DNA of 64,000 nucleotides from Gymnorhina tibicen (Eukaryota; Chordata; Aves; Passeriformes; Artamidae), in assembly GCA_013399875.1 (NCBI GenBank), contig VXAZ01002362.1, forward strand, positions 699,916 to 763,915. Reading direction: 5' to 3'. Positions 1 through 11,036 of the stretch are shown here, in pieces. Both the position numbers and the translations under genes were made by a program. Positions within the stretch are counted from its first letter, which is position 1; each line of letters opens with the position of its first letter. The notes under the pieces are model-generated. The model was not told the DNA's origin. It did no database searches and saw nothing but the letters and a program-made list of their open reading frames with translations.

Positions 1-2798
1 ACACATAAAACCCTTCCTACAGCATGATGTCAAAAAGAGAAAATGCTCTCGGTCCCATTCTCAGCTGGTGTAAACTGGGGCAGTGTTGGGAAAGGTTGGA
101 TGATTCAGTCCCAAATGCCACTCATGGGGCAAAGTGAGTCAGGCCAACACCAACTGTGCCTGATGCTGAGGCCAAGGAAACTTTTCAGATGAGAATGGAC
201 CCGGGGGGATGGAAGACGTCCCAGGCATGTCAGACTTTGGCTGAGCTAGAGATGTGTCTTCTCACAGCCATAGAGCTCTGCTCCTTCCCACTCACCTGTT
301 TTCCTCCAAGACAGCACTGTACGAAGGGCAAACCCAGTGGAAAACCAAAAATGTCCCAGAGATTTCACAGATAATTTTTGAAAATGTTTTTAAAGTATCA
401 GAATGCAACAATTTGTTGCTGTATTTGTAACTGTAGAAGTAATTGATGTGGCCAGTTTTCAAGAAATAACATTTAGACTCCTAAGTCAAGGCAAATGGAT
501 TTTTTTTTTTTTTGCCCAGAAGACTTGGGGTTTGGTTTGGTTTTTTGGGTATTTTTTGAGAAGAAAATAAGCTTTCTAAAGAAAACAAGATACACAAAGA
601 AAAAAGTGCATAATTTCTGGCTTTGGAAATTGTGAGTGTTTGTTTCCCTATAAAATAAATAATGGAAAATGTGCACAGATCCTTTAGTCAGTCCTTCTTC
701 CTTATGAGTGTGCCAGAGCCTACTGGGCTGTGCATCAGAAGATTATAATTAGATATTTGATCTTTCCTTTTCCCCTAAATACTTTAAGCATGTGAATAGA
801 AGACACACAGTGCCCAGATCTCTTTTTAATTCAGGCCTGTTTGCGATGAAGTTTATTTGTGACTTCTGACAAAATTGCTTCCTTCTATTCACCAAGCTCC
901 TTCCTGGATCACACTTCCTATTTACATTTGCTAATGCTGTTTGTCTGGGGCATATATATCCAATAATCAATTTATGCTGAGGGGAATGATCTCTCTACTC
1001 TTGCGACCACTGATCATTTTAAAATTCTACTTCAAAAATGTACTCACATAGCAAATGTGCCAGAGAAACAGAACAGAAACAGAAATTTGAGACAAAGAGA
1101 TGAAGAAACTTTGCTAACTAAACAGAATGGTGAAGTAACACAGGAAAAATATATCCAGTAGCTTAAGCTCTGTCTGTGACTTCTGAGTATTTCCCAAAGC
1201 TTGCACAGATATTTTCACACTACTCCTTGTGAGTAAGATCCTTATTCATTGCCCTGAAGATTATTTTTTCAGTTTTCCCTTTCTGGGCTTCCAAATGTGC
1301 ACTTGATATCAACAAGAGCTGCAGAAGTGTGTGTGCCCCTGATGCAAGCTGTATGAGCAGCCTTTTCCTGGAAAAAATCACATTTGTCAGAGCCATGAGT
1401 GCCACTGCAGCTTTGCCATCCAAAGTGCACTTCTGTCTGGGGGGCTTTTCTCACTGGACATGTGCAGTGTATGGCAGCAGACAGGGAGGATTTACTGTTT
1501 TGCCTGAACATCTGCACCCACAGTAGGTGAATTTTGCTCCCCTGGAAGTGTTCCTGTTCAGGCATGATTTCTATTATAAATAGTTAGTTTTAAATATTCC
1601 CTTTAAAAAGCAGAAAGGGCTTCTTCCAGAAGAGCTGCTGCTCTCACTCCCCCATAACAAATTCTTCAAAAAAGCAGCCTTTTTTCAATCTACAAACCAA
1701 ATCAGATTTCTATATTCACCTTAGCTTTTGTTTTTGTACAACAGACTGCTCACCTGCTAGCACAGCTTTACAGTTTGTTTTACTGCTCCAGAATCGTGTC
1801 TGATAACGTGGAAATACATTTGGTCGTGACAAAAGGAGACAATTCTGCCTCTTCAGCGCGAATGAAAACTGTGAGATTAATACAGGAATGCTTCTACAGG
1901 AAGGGGAAATTATTGGTGTTATTGAAGGGATGTTTATGTGACTATAACTGAACTTATACTGGTGGATGTCCCAGCACGTGGTGCATGTGCTGCCCTCAGC
2001 ACACGAGTAACTGGGGGAGGTAGAAAGACATTTTATCTAAAGGAGTTAGACTAGAAACAGAAATAATTCTTCCTGGCTTTTTTTATTCACCTCTAAATGT
2101 AGGTAAAAAAAAAAAGTACAGGCTTGACTGCCTTCCCACAATGGGTTTAAAACAGAGGGTAAATCAGCTGAGAGTCTGCCCCCAAAATATTCTCTTTGAT
2201 GTAATTGCATGGGATGCAGATTGTGTGTGGGATAAGCTCCGTGTTACAGTGCTGTAACTTCAGATCAAGACAGTGCAGCGTGAAATACAACAGGTCTCAC
2301 ACAGTTCCACAACTCCTCTGGGAATGGCTGCATGCAAATAAAGGATTCTCAGATGATGATTCGGAATAGCGGCTGGAGTTCTCTTTCAAGTCCTCTTTCT
2401 CATTTCATGCTCTGTTCCTTTCATCCTCAGATTTTACAGAAAATATTCTCTCTTTCGGTTTTGTTAAGTGATCCAAACTTTAAACAGCAAGTGAGGAAAC
2501 CTACCATTTTAGGTTAAGATAAGCATACAAAATTGCTGTATTTCAATTACAGTAATAACCTTCAACAATTTTAAACCTCTATAAAATGTCACAAAAGCAA
2601 AATAAGTTGGCAGAGCGAGGCATTGACACTGATGGGTGCCCACAGAAAATCTCTTACAATATCATGTAAGGATTAACAGCTCTAATTTATGCGGTCACAC
2701 AGATTTTCTTTCATGCAACTTCAGGAGGGATCTTGCCATCTGAATTGTCATGTGCCATTATCACCCTTTAATCAGGTTATTTCGTTTTATTTGAACAG
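1..2798 (+). other. MYL10: MYL10 intron (partial)
   Basis: This stretch precedes the penultimate exon and should be one MYL10 intron whose donor lies before base 1. I looked for the upstream exon, which should encode the family motif AFKVFD..GKG, and did not see it. A T-rich run at 500-513 is the only simple sequence of note. The short open frames look random. Confidence 0.6.
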
Positions 2799-2847
2799 CA
2801 TCAAAGAAATGCTTATGACACAGGCAGACCGGTTCAGTCAAGAAGAG
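2799..2847 (+). CDS. MYL10: MYL10 penultimate coding exon (49 bp)
   Basis: The acceptor is ttgaacag at 2791-2798 and the donor is GAG|gtaagg at 2848. The first base completes a codon split by the upstream intron; 16 whole codons follow, giving [17 protein letters not shown] 49-bp exon at this place is what I recall for regulatory light chain genes, which supports the boundaries. Confidence 0.9.
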
Positions 2848-3705
2848 GTAAGGAACTTTATTCAAAACAGGAATCCAGCTCCAGCTCCTGTTCAGCAGTA
2901 AGTCCTTTCCCCTCTTTAAATGCACGAATTCAGCTGAAATCCAGACTGAGAGGAGGTTGATGCCAGCTCTAGCAATTAGAAACAATTCAAAGCATCTCTT
3001 CTGAAGAGCTCCATGGCTAAATCAAAGTCAAATAGATTCTTTGGACTCCCATCCAAGTGCAAGTGTGGCCTATCTCGTGCTGTTCTTGCCCATGGGGAGC
3101 TGGGCAATGGATTTACTGGAGTCCAAGTGAATTTGGGTGGGGACTGTGTTCTGGTTTCCATTTCTGTGAGTTACTTGGTTTGAAATCTGAAATGAGGTAC
3201 TGACTTGGTGGTTTGTGTGAGATGGAGCATGGATTCTGCTGGCTGGGAGGAATTCAGAGGGACTTTATTTTCAGAAGAGTAGATGGAGTGGAGTTGGTTT
3301 GTGGACAGAACAGACTGGACAGTCTGTTCCAGTCAGAACAGAGACTGGACTGTACATTTATCAATCAGGGCTTATCTCCCTGGGTTTCAGGCAGAGCTCT
3401 CTTCAACACGGAACTTGTGGGATTCTAGCAAGACTTTATTAACCAGTTGTGTTCCAACTCCTGTTTCAATTTTACTGAGCCTAAGGAAAACTTTCCCATG
3501 GTGATTAAAGGACCACGGCATCAGGGAGCTGAGCTGGGTTGAAAACGAGAAGCTGTTCATGTTGCTGTCCCACAGCCCGTGACACTTCTCTCTGTTTGCT
3601 TGGCAGATCAACCAGATGTTTGCTGCTTTCCCTCCAGATGTCTCTGGGAACCTCGACTATAAGAACCTCTGCTATGTTATCACCCATGGTGAGGAGAAAG
3701 ACTGA
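2799..3705 (+). CDS. MYL10: Myosin regulatory light chain 10, C-terminal two exons (partial gene)
   Basis: This is the 3' end of a myosin regulatory light chain gene; coding segments are 2799-2847 and 3607-3705. Joined, they read [16 protein letters not shown] then [20 protein letters not shown] and onwards to ITHGEEKD and a TGA stop at 3703-3705. The family is an EF-hand protein that binds the myosin heavy-chain neck and tunes contraction. This part covers the end of the third EF-hand-like region and the last one. The ending [11 protein letters not shown] and the core LMTQADRFS fit MYL10 as I remember it better than the fast skeletal paralogue MYLPF, whose core reads LLTTQCDRF and whose last motif reads MWAAFPPDV. 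The N-terminal exons with the phosphorylatable serine and the calcium-binding first EF hand are not in the window, so the intron before 2799 is at least 2.8 kb. Both junctions have good splice signals and matching phase. Family assignment is near certain; the MYL10 paralogue call is strong. Confidence 0.9.
2848..3606 (+). other. MYL10: MYL10 last intron
   Basis: This 759-bp intron separates the two supported MYL10 exons, with donor gtaagg and acceptor ggcag. I see no repeat or second gene inside it. Confidence 0.85.
3607..3705 (+). CDS. MYL10: MYL10 terminal coding exon with stop
   Basis: The acceptor is a pyrimidine tract ending in ggcag at 3602-3606. The exon starts in phase 0, encodes 32 residues (INQMFAAF... 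to ITHGEEKD) and stops with TGA. It holds the last helix-loop-helix. As in the rest of the family, the calcium loop here is degenerate ([10 protein letters not shown]). Confidence 0.92.
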   Translation: MNQMFAAFPPDVSGNLDYKNLCYVITHGEEKD

Positions 3706-3848
3706 GAGCAGAGAGGAGTTTCTCCTATGATGATGCATCGAGTTATTTCATGATGCTCTTGTGTACAAGACAAAGGGCTAAACATCCAGGATGTGAAGCC
3801 ATGTGGTCATCAGAAGAGAACCAATAAAACCACTGAAATAAGAGTAAA
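3706..3848 (+). other. MYL10: MYL10 3' UTR with polyadenylation signal
   Basis: The stretch after the MYL10 stop is AT-rich and has a canonical AATAAA at 3823-3828, 118 bases after the stop. Cleavage would be expected about 15-25 bases later. The exact end is inferred. Confidence 0.7.
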
Positions 3849-6800
3849 GTTATTTAATGCTCCTGTTTTTATAAAATATCAAAATACCAATTTTGTGAGG
3901 TTTTTCCCCCATCTTTTTTCTCCTGTCAGTGGTTTGAAATGGAATTTTCTTGATGAACTGGTGCTTTTGTGATTTATTGACAAACCTAATGTTCACCAGA
4001 TGGTCCATTGGGCACTGCAGTCTTACTTAACCTCTTGTCTTTTGTACATAAGCTCCATGTATTAATTGAGAATTCCTCTAACTTATTGTACCAGGAAGAG
4101 TATCTGGCAAATAGAATTATGTTCCATTCCACAGCCCCTAGCAATGGAAGTCTAAATTAAACAATCTTAAGCTCTTGTGAATATGCAACATGCCCTCTCC
4201 ATCTCAGTGATGTGGCCAGTTTCTGAAACCACTTGACTCATTTGCTTTGGTGCAAATGAGCAGAAATAGTGGAATATTGGCTCTTTTTCTCATAGTAAAT
4301 ATAACTAGGTGCACTTAGAAGCCAGGAATAATGAATTTCCCCCTTCAGAGACATCTTTATTATGTGGAGGAGGTTGCCCATGACATAACAGTAACACCTG
4401 GTGTCTCACCGCTGGCCATTATCCTTGAGTTACAGGTGAGACACACACTGCAAGGATGTGTTTTGTCAAAGATTATCAAATCTAGGGACAAAAAGGAGAA
4501 TTTGGGAACTGTAGCCCATGAAAGCAGATTACCTCTCACTTTCATAATCCAAGGTTGGCCTAGTTTTTAAATGGGCTACAGTTTCTTGTATTTAGACTTC
4601 TAGGAACTGGACATACTCTGCCTATGTGGAATATTGCATGAACACTTCCTGCGTGGGAGTCAGAAGGATGCTGCAGCCAAAGGAAAACAAGTTTCTGCTG
4701 TTTTAACAGCTCATGAAAATCCTTTCCTTGTGCATCAGTGCTGCTGGAGCCACAGTTCCACAGACACTGAGAGGAAGCAACAAGCCACTTATTTTCTGTT
4801 TCCATCTTCTTCATCTTTGTAGCAAGAGAACTTGAGGCAATGTGTCCAATTCTGCCCTCGCCAAGAGCGGCAGAAATTCCATGAAAAAGCTCTAACATCC
4901 GCATGACTCAGGGATGTGACATTCATCCCTACCTGCATTTTCTGTTGTTCCAGCAAAATCCTGCACTCTGTGCACTTCAATAATACAGAACAACCGGAGT
5001 GAGAAGGCTCTTAGCACACAGAAAGTTCATAAAATAAATCTCCCCCTTGCCCTTGTGTGCAGACGCTGTGCGAACATTCCTGCACCAGCACTGTTTTGCC
5101 AATATTGATTCCCAGTTGTATCTGGTAGGAATTATCTCTTTTAAAAATATCAGTGGACACAACTAGGGACAAAATTCACTCCTTTCTTGCACGAATCTTG
5201 CAGAAGATGTGGACAAGGCTTTTGTACTTCTTGCCCCCTGTTCCTGTAACACTTGAAGCAACACCCACAGCTGTCCCTCCCAGCACAATGAGCAGCTTCA
5301 CTGGGCTTTGGGGACTCAGAAAACTTCAATGCAAGAGTCCACACGACCTGTCCTTCCACCTCCTGGCTCACTCACCAGCTGAGCTTTCCTGGACAAGCCC
5401 AGTTTTTACTGCTGTTTCCCTCAACGGGTTTTTTCTCCCCAGAAGGTTTTTCCTCACAGGTCCATGACCACTGCCCAGGGGATGGGATTGTAAATTGGCA
5501 GTGGGAGGTCATGGAGGTTGAGGATTTTTTGGTGGGCACAACAGAAAAGATGATTTATGAGCTTCTGCTTTAGGCTCTTCTGCAGACCCAATCAAGTGAC
5601 AGCTCTTCTCAGCAAAGAACTGAGCTGCTCATGGGGGAGGGCTGCAAAATGGATGTTTCATTTGCAGACTTAATTTGGAAATTTCTTGAAAGGTGGGTCT
5701 GTAAAATGCTCTTGTGTGGCACAAACACATGTACGAAATGTAATGCTACCTTGTATAAGCCCCACAAAATCACATTCCCGACCAAATGAGTACTGAGCTG
5801 AAGTCACTCAGGCATGAGATGTCAGAGAGTGCTTGTGGTTCTGTGTAAAGATTTCAGAATGAGACTGAAGACAAGATGAAACAGCACACAGGCTTACCTT
5901 TGGCCTTCAGTCTAGAGAGATTTACTTTTCCTCATGCAAGCTGGTAGGCAAAAACTTTGATGATAATGCTGTTGAAAAATGAGGTCACACTTTTCTATCA
6001 AAGCACAGTTTTTGATGGGTCCTTTCTCATCTGCAACTGTTGTATGACTTCTTCCAGTGCAGCTCTGTGACTTCTCAGGCTGATGGGGGTCTGGTCTGAG
6101 CAGTTCCACGTTCTCCCATTCCCCTGGCTGCACCCCCTTCCTCCCTCCAGTCAGCACTAAGGCTCAAACACACACAGCAGGTGCTGACTGAGAAGAAACC
6201 TCCTTGCTCCCTAAATTCCCTGTCTGCCTTGTCTGATATTGCTGAGGTCCCTTTACCTTGCCCTGCTGCTGCTCCCTGTTCCTTGGGGAGCAGCTGCTCC
6301 CCCACACCTGCAGATGGGGCAGGAGCATGGAGCTGTGGGGAGGATGGAAACAGGACACTCGAGTGTGGATTAGCTTGAGCCAGGCTTTACCAAGAGGAGA
6401 GGTTTAGTTTGGAGCATTGCAGTTTTGAAGGAAATATCTTGATTGCCCTTACTTACCTTAAGCAACCTGGGTAACTTTTTTGGAGGAAGCTAAACCAGAG
6501 GCTCTGCTTGGAATTCAGTCCAAATTCCCTCCAGTTCCTGATGGGACCAAACCAGGGTGCAGCTGTGATCCCTGCAGCAGCACCAAACAGGGATGCACCA
6601 CCAGGGTGCTCTCAACCACCAGAGCTCTCGAGACCCTCTGAAGTGGTTCGTGGCTTTACAAAACCCCAGGTTCCATCTGACCCTGTCTGCCTTCAGGCTT
6701 TTTGCAGTTGTGCTCCTTCCTTGTTGCTGCACTTTTATCTTGGTTCAAAATCCATTTCTTCCTTTTTTTTCCCGTCCGTTACCCCAGAATTGTGGCGCTT

Positions 6801-8099
6801 CAAGGGCAGTGCAGCTGAGGTGCCTGTTACGGACTGGTTGAGGAGATCTTTGGACTGGGCTATGCCACGAGTCTGGTTGCTGCACTTCTTTGGAACTTCT
6901 GCACTGTGGGCCCTTGGGCCATCATGCAAGACAACTGTGGGTTGTAACGCTCCCCTTCTATAAGAGGGAAGGACAAATATTCAGATAAACATCATGAAAA
7001 TATTCAAGATTCAAAACAAGCCTGTATCAACCCCAATTTCATTTCAATCTCCATTTTCATAGGGGGACATAGGGCTGTGCTCATGGGGTTTGGATGCAGA
7101 TTCAAATAACCAAAGGGAACAAAGGGCTCAGATTAATTCCACAAAACAGATTTTCACCAAGCATCATTAAAATGATCAGATGGGAACTGAACTTGCATGA
7201 ACCCTGGCAGTTGCTCTTCAGTGTCAGCCCTTTCACAAACAATTACTATTTGGATGGGAAAAAACAAAGAAGCAGGGTAGAATTGATAATGTATTTTATT
7301 AACTCTTAAAAGTTTAATCCCATAAACCTTTCCGAAACCTTGTGAAAGGATAGAACAGCCTTTGAAATAGACTGTCCTAAAAGGCAGAGAAAGGTTCTCA
7401 TGAGTTCGCCCAGTAAATCCTGCTTAGAGGCAGGATTGTTGTTACAAACATTTGTCTGACCTGTCTAAACTTTGTAGGTAGCCTCAAGTCCAAAGCTAGC
7501 CTTAGATTTATGCATTTTTTCCCCCTAACCTAAATCTTTCTGTCTGCAAATTAAGCCAATTTCATCCTTTGCATCCTCTCTGTAATGACGTTAGCACAGT
7601 GGAAGCCTGTTTAGTTTTCTTTTTTCAATATTCTTTTTCCAACTTTTCCTCCCAGTAATCTTTTCTCCACTCCTAATTTTTTTTGCTCTCTTTAGGATTA
7701 CCTTATATTTGTGCATATTTTGTTTTTAAACATCCTATGCCAACTTGGACACAAAATTCCAGCACCAGCAAGATTGGAATAATTATTTCAGAGGTTGGTT
7801 GTCTGTAAAAAGCCAAACAAACCAATCCCCCCTTGTGATTCAGCAGCACTGAAGGTTATGAATGTTTCTAGGCAATGTGGGTAGAAGTTTATTCCAGACC
7901 TCTCTTCCTTAATAACTGCCTCTTTCTGATCCCCCTGTAGCTTCTTCTGTCTATCCCAGAAGTTCCTCAGATCTGATTCCCTCTGCCTCTGTTACCTTGG
8001 TAAAGTGCCAGCAGGGGTTGTCTGAGGACATACCTTGAATTTTCACTAATGTTAACGAGGTGCAGATTGTCTGCAGCCTCCTTTTTCTATCTGAAAACA
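3849..8099. other. Intergenic, no gene recognised
   Basis: This is ordinary AT-leaning non-coding DNA downstream of MYL10. The longest open frame, 6508-6963 on the + strand (151 codons), has no recognisable domain and overlaps competing frames on both strands. I see no clear repeat family here. Confidence 0.6.
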
Positions 8100-8430
8100 A
8101 TGCCAAAGCTGTTTAACATTTTCATCAATGACCAGGGTGATGGGACTGAGTACAACAAATCCATGCTCTTCCCAGCAGTGTCCATGGCAGCATGAGAGGC
8201 AATGGACATGCTGGAACACAGGAAAGCCCCTTTAAACTTTTTGACTGTGAAGGTGATCAAATCTCAGAACAGCTTGGCCAGATAGGTTGTGGAGCTCCCA
8301 GATATTGCTGGAGATACCCCAAACCCAGCTGGATTTGGTCCTGGGAATCCTGCTGCAGCTGATGCTGCTCTGACACAAGGTTTGGCCTGGACAATCCCCC
8401 TGTGGTGCCTTCCCATGCAGAGCCCTGTGA
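8100..8430 (+). mobile_element. CR1-type LINE fragment, end of reverse transcriptase plus 3' UTR
   Basis: At 8109-8153 one frame still reads LFNIFINDQGDGTE, which matches the reverse-transcriptase block LFNIFINDLDDGTE of CR1 elements. About 60 bases later comes sequence like the CR1 3' UTR (a 'gttgtggagctccc...ctggagatacccc' stretch at about 8284-8318, then 'aacccagctggat...ggtcctgggaa'). The piece between these parts is deleted. The copy is a dead, heavily diverged remnant in sense orientation. Family placement is from memory of the consensus; edges are approximate. Confidence 0.7.
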
Positions 8431-10817
8431 TGCGGATGTCACACGTGTCAGCATTGTTCGCACAGCCCGGGTGACACTGCCCTTGCACCGGGGTAACACC
8501 TGATCAATCCCTGCTGGACTTTGAACCTTGGATCCTCCCCTGAGCAGCTACAGCCTGACCAATTACTCCTTGAATTTTACTTTCTTCTAACATGTAACAA
8601 CCTGCACTGATCTTTAATTCCTCCTTGTTGGCTTTCTATCTCCCCTTCAATTTACAGCTGTTCTGAATTCTATCCCTGTCCTCCAAACTCCACATAAGCT
8701 ACCTTAGCTTACTGCCTATCATCCACAAATTTAGAATGTTCCCTGTTTCACCCTCCAAACTGTTAATATTGAACAGTGTCTGACCCTGGGACAGTCTCGT
8801 CCTCCTCCTTTTCCTTCTCCCTTGTCATCCTTGTAATGTCTCCTGATTTTATCATTGATAATTCACATTGGACATGTTTTTAACTGTAGTCTGGGGCATT
8901 GGTCTTTAATCTGCCTACAGGTACAGAGAAAGTTCTTCACCTGTGGGCCTCACCTCATTTCCTCATCAGTCTGTTTGAATTCAGGTGGTCACCAGCGGGA
9001 CGTACATGAGCCACATCTCTCTGAGCCATCCTATGACAATGCTCATGCCCAAGGAGAAGGGATTTCCCACTTTGAATGGGGAAAAACAATTTCAACCCAG
9101 CTGGTTTATATGCAAGAGTAAATCCACTTGGATTCCTGAAGGGGAGCCCATGGCTTCCACCAGAAAAGTCTGCAAATCCCACAGCCATGGCTGAAGCCAG
9201 GATACAAGATCCCAGCTCATGAAGGAATGCTCCTGGGATGTTGACGCGGTGCACAGCTGTCTGTCCAGCTGCACCTTCTGGGGTCCCTTCCCTTCTATTG
9301 AGCCCTATTCCAAACTCAAGACTTTGGGAGCCATAGGAAGGAGCCAGAATTTGGATGCTTGGAGCACATGTGGGCACAGTATTTGAAACAACAGTTTCCT
9401 GGGAAGTTTTATCAGAGTTATGGAACTTGGGGGATTCTCATATGTATTGACTTCACTTTGGCCACTTGGATGTGGTGTATATTCAAGGAGGCTCCTCTCT
9501 GCAGGGCTTCTCTTGAGAGGCTGAAGGGAGAGAGGTCCTTGAACAGGCATTTTGTGGCACTTAAGCTCTTCTCTCCTCTGATTCAGCCCCTGGAAGCATC
9601 TGTCCAACTGCACTGATTGTAAAGCAGGGGCCTAGGAATGCTAACTCAGGTATTTAAGGTCAAGCATGGCAATACCTCCTTATCTGGTGAACTGTTGCCA
9701 TTTGTTACTGTCCCTTTCACTTTAAATGATTGCTTAATGTGCCTGTTGACCTGAGAAAAATACATTTTTTTGCAAAATATATGAGCAAGCTCGTGTTTGG
9801 TCAGCTGCTCCAGCAGGAATACAGAGCTCAGATGCCAGGCCAGGCAGGAATTTTTTTTTTTATGATGATTAAAAGACAGCAGCTGCCCTTTCCTGGGGTA
9901 AGAGGATTTATGAACAAGTGAGGGGAGATCCAAACAGCCTTGTCCCTTTAAGCTTTGGAAGCTACAGGTACCACCACAGCTGTGACGAGTAGAAAGTTCA
10001 TTACCGGAGAGTGGGGTGGGATGGGGAGGGGCTTCCTCTAACAGGCCAGAAAGAGATAAATCTCCATGAATTTCCTGGTAAGCCAGTGCCTTAAAGCTAT
10101 CAGTGTAAAAAGGATGCGGTTTAAATAGCAGCCAGAAAGGGTTTTTTTTTTGTCGAACAGGAATTAGCCAGTTTCAGCAAGGATTGTGCCCCTCCCCAAC
10201 CAGGCTGAGAGTGCAAAGGCTGTGACAGAACTTAATGCTTGGAAAAATAATACTGGTGTGAATCAAGTGCTGAAGCAGTACAAGTATCCATATTTTGTCT
10301 GGAATTGCAAAAAGCCTTATGGAAATACCAGTGATTTCTTTTTAAATTGGTGTTACAGTTCATCCAGGTTTGTACAAACAGGTAATGCTGAAATACTGCC
10401 CTGGGAAAGGTGGAAAAGTCCAGTTTTGTTCCAAAGTGAAGCACATTTGTGGCAGTGTGGGCAGACCCCCGAGGCTGTCACAGCCTGGCTGCTGGCAGTG
10501 ACTCCCCAGTGTCCTCTCTGCTGTGGCTGTGCCCGCCCTGGGCACCAAATGCCACCACGTTTTACCTTCCCACACTCAGCTACAGCCACCAGCTGAGGGC
10601 TCTGGTCAGGGCCCCTCCCCCTGTGGTGAATGTGAGCTTTTTCACCTGCATTTTTACATTAAACTGCAGGCTCGTAAGTCCATATGAAATATTTTCAGGT
10701 TTGCCAAATTAAATCCTGATTTGTTAAATACTGTAACACTTTCGAGCTGCCGCTGAAGACAACTGGCAAGTATTTAACGCAACGTGTTTGAAACCTCTGT
10801 CTTAGCTCCAGTATCTC
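8431..10817. other. Intergenic, no gene recognised
   Basis: There is no recognisable exon. T or A runs occur at about 9850-9861 and 10141-10151. A G-quadruplex-capable run is listed separately. A stretch near 9275-9290 vaguely recalls a CR1 tail but is too weak to call. Confidence 0.55.
10013..10031 (+). other. G-quadruplex-capable G-tract
   Basis: Four G runs (4, 3, 4 and 4 bases) are separated by loops of 1, 2 and 1 bases. This fits the usual G3+ with short loops pattern. It lies about 800 bases upstream of the CpG-dense patch. Folding is inferred, not shown. Confidence 0.6.
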
Positions 10818-11036
10818 CGTATCTTTGGAGAAAAAGCACCGGAGCACGGCTGGCGGCTGGAGCTGTCCCACGGCTGGCGGGGGCTGTTTTGCCCAGGGGC
10901 TCCCCTGCCCCAAGGAAGCCGCCAGAGGACGAGGAGGGCCCAGCCCGGGCGGCTCCTGCCCGCACACGGCCCCGGCTCTGCTGTCCCCGCTCCTGCGCAG
11001 CCAAGGCGGAGCCCAGGCCTCGGCACGCCGAGGTAA
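10818..11036 (+). promoter_or_regulatory. Small CpG-dense patch with a splice donor; possible orphan first exon
   Basis: I count about twenty CpG dinucleotides in roughly 220 bases, far denser than the flanks, which are CpG-poor. Near the end is a strong donor, GAG|gtaagc, with the GT at 11033-11034. Together these suggest a promoter and a non-coding or 5'-UTR first exon of a + strand transcript, perhaps a long non-coding RNA. I found no partner exon, no TATA box and no recognisable coding sequence, so this stays a candidate. It could also be a GC-rich patch of no function. Confidence 0.35.

Noticed and set aside
1..2798. Search for further MYL10 exons
   Set aside because: No stretch encodes the expected EF-hand motif with a donor in the right phase, so the upstream exons are taken to lie outside the window.
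4401..4444. 10-base perfect inverted repeat with a 24-base loop
   Set aside because: An inverted repeat of this size is expected a few times by chance in 64 kb, and the stem does not extend, so no hairpin RNA is claimed.
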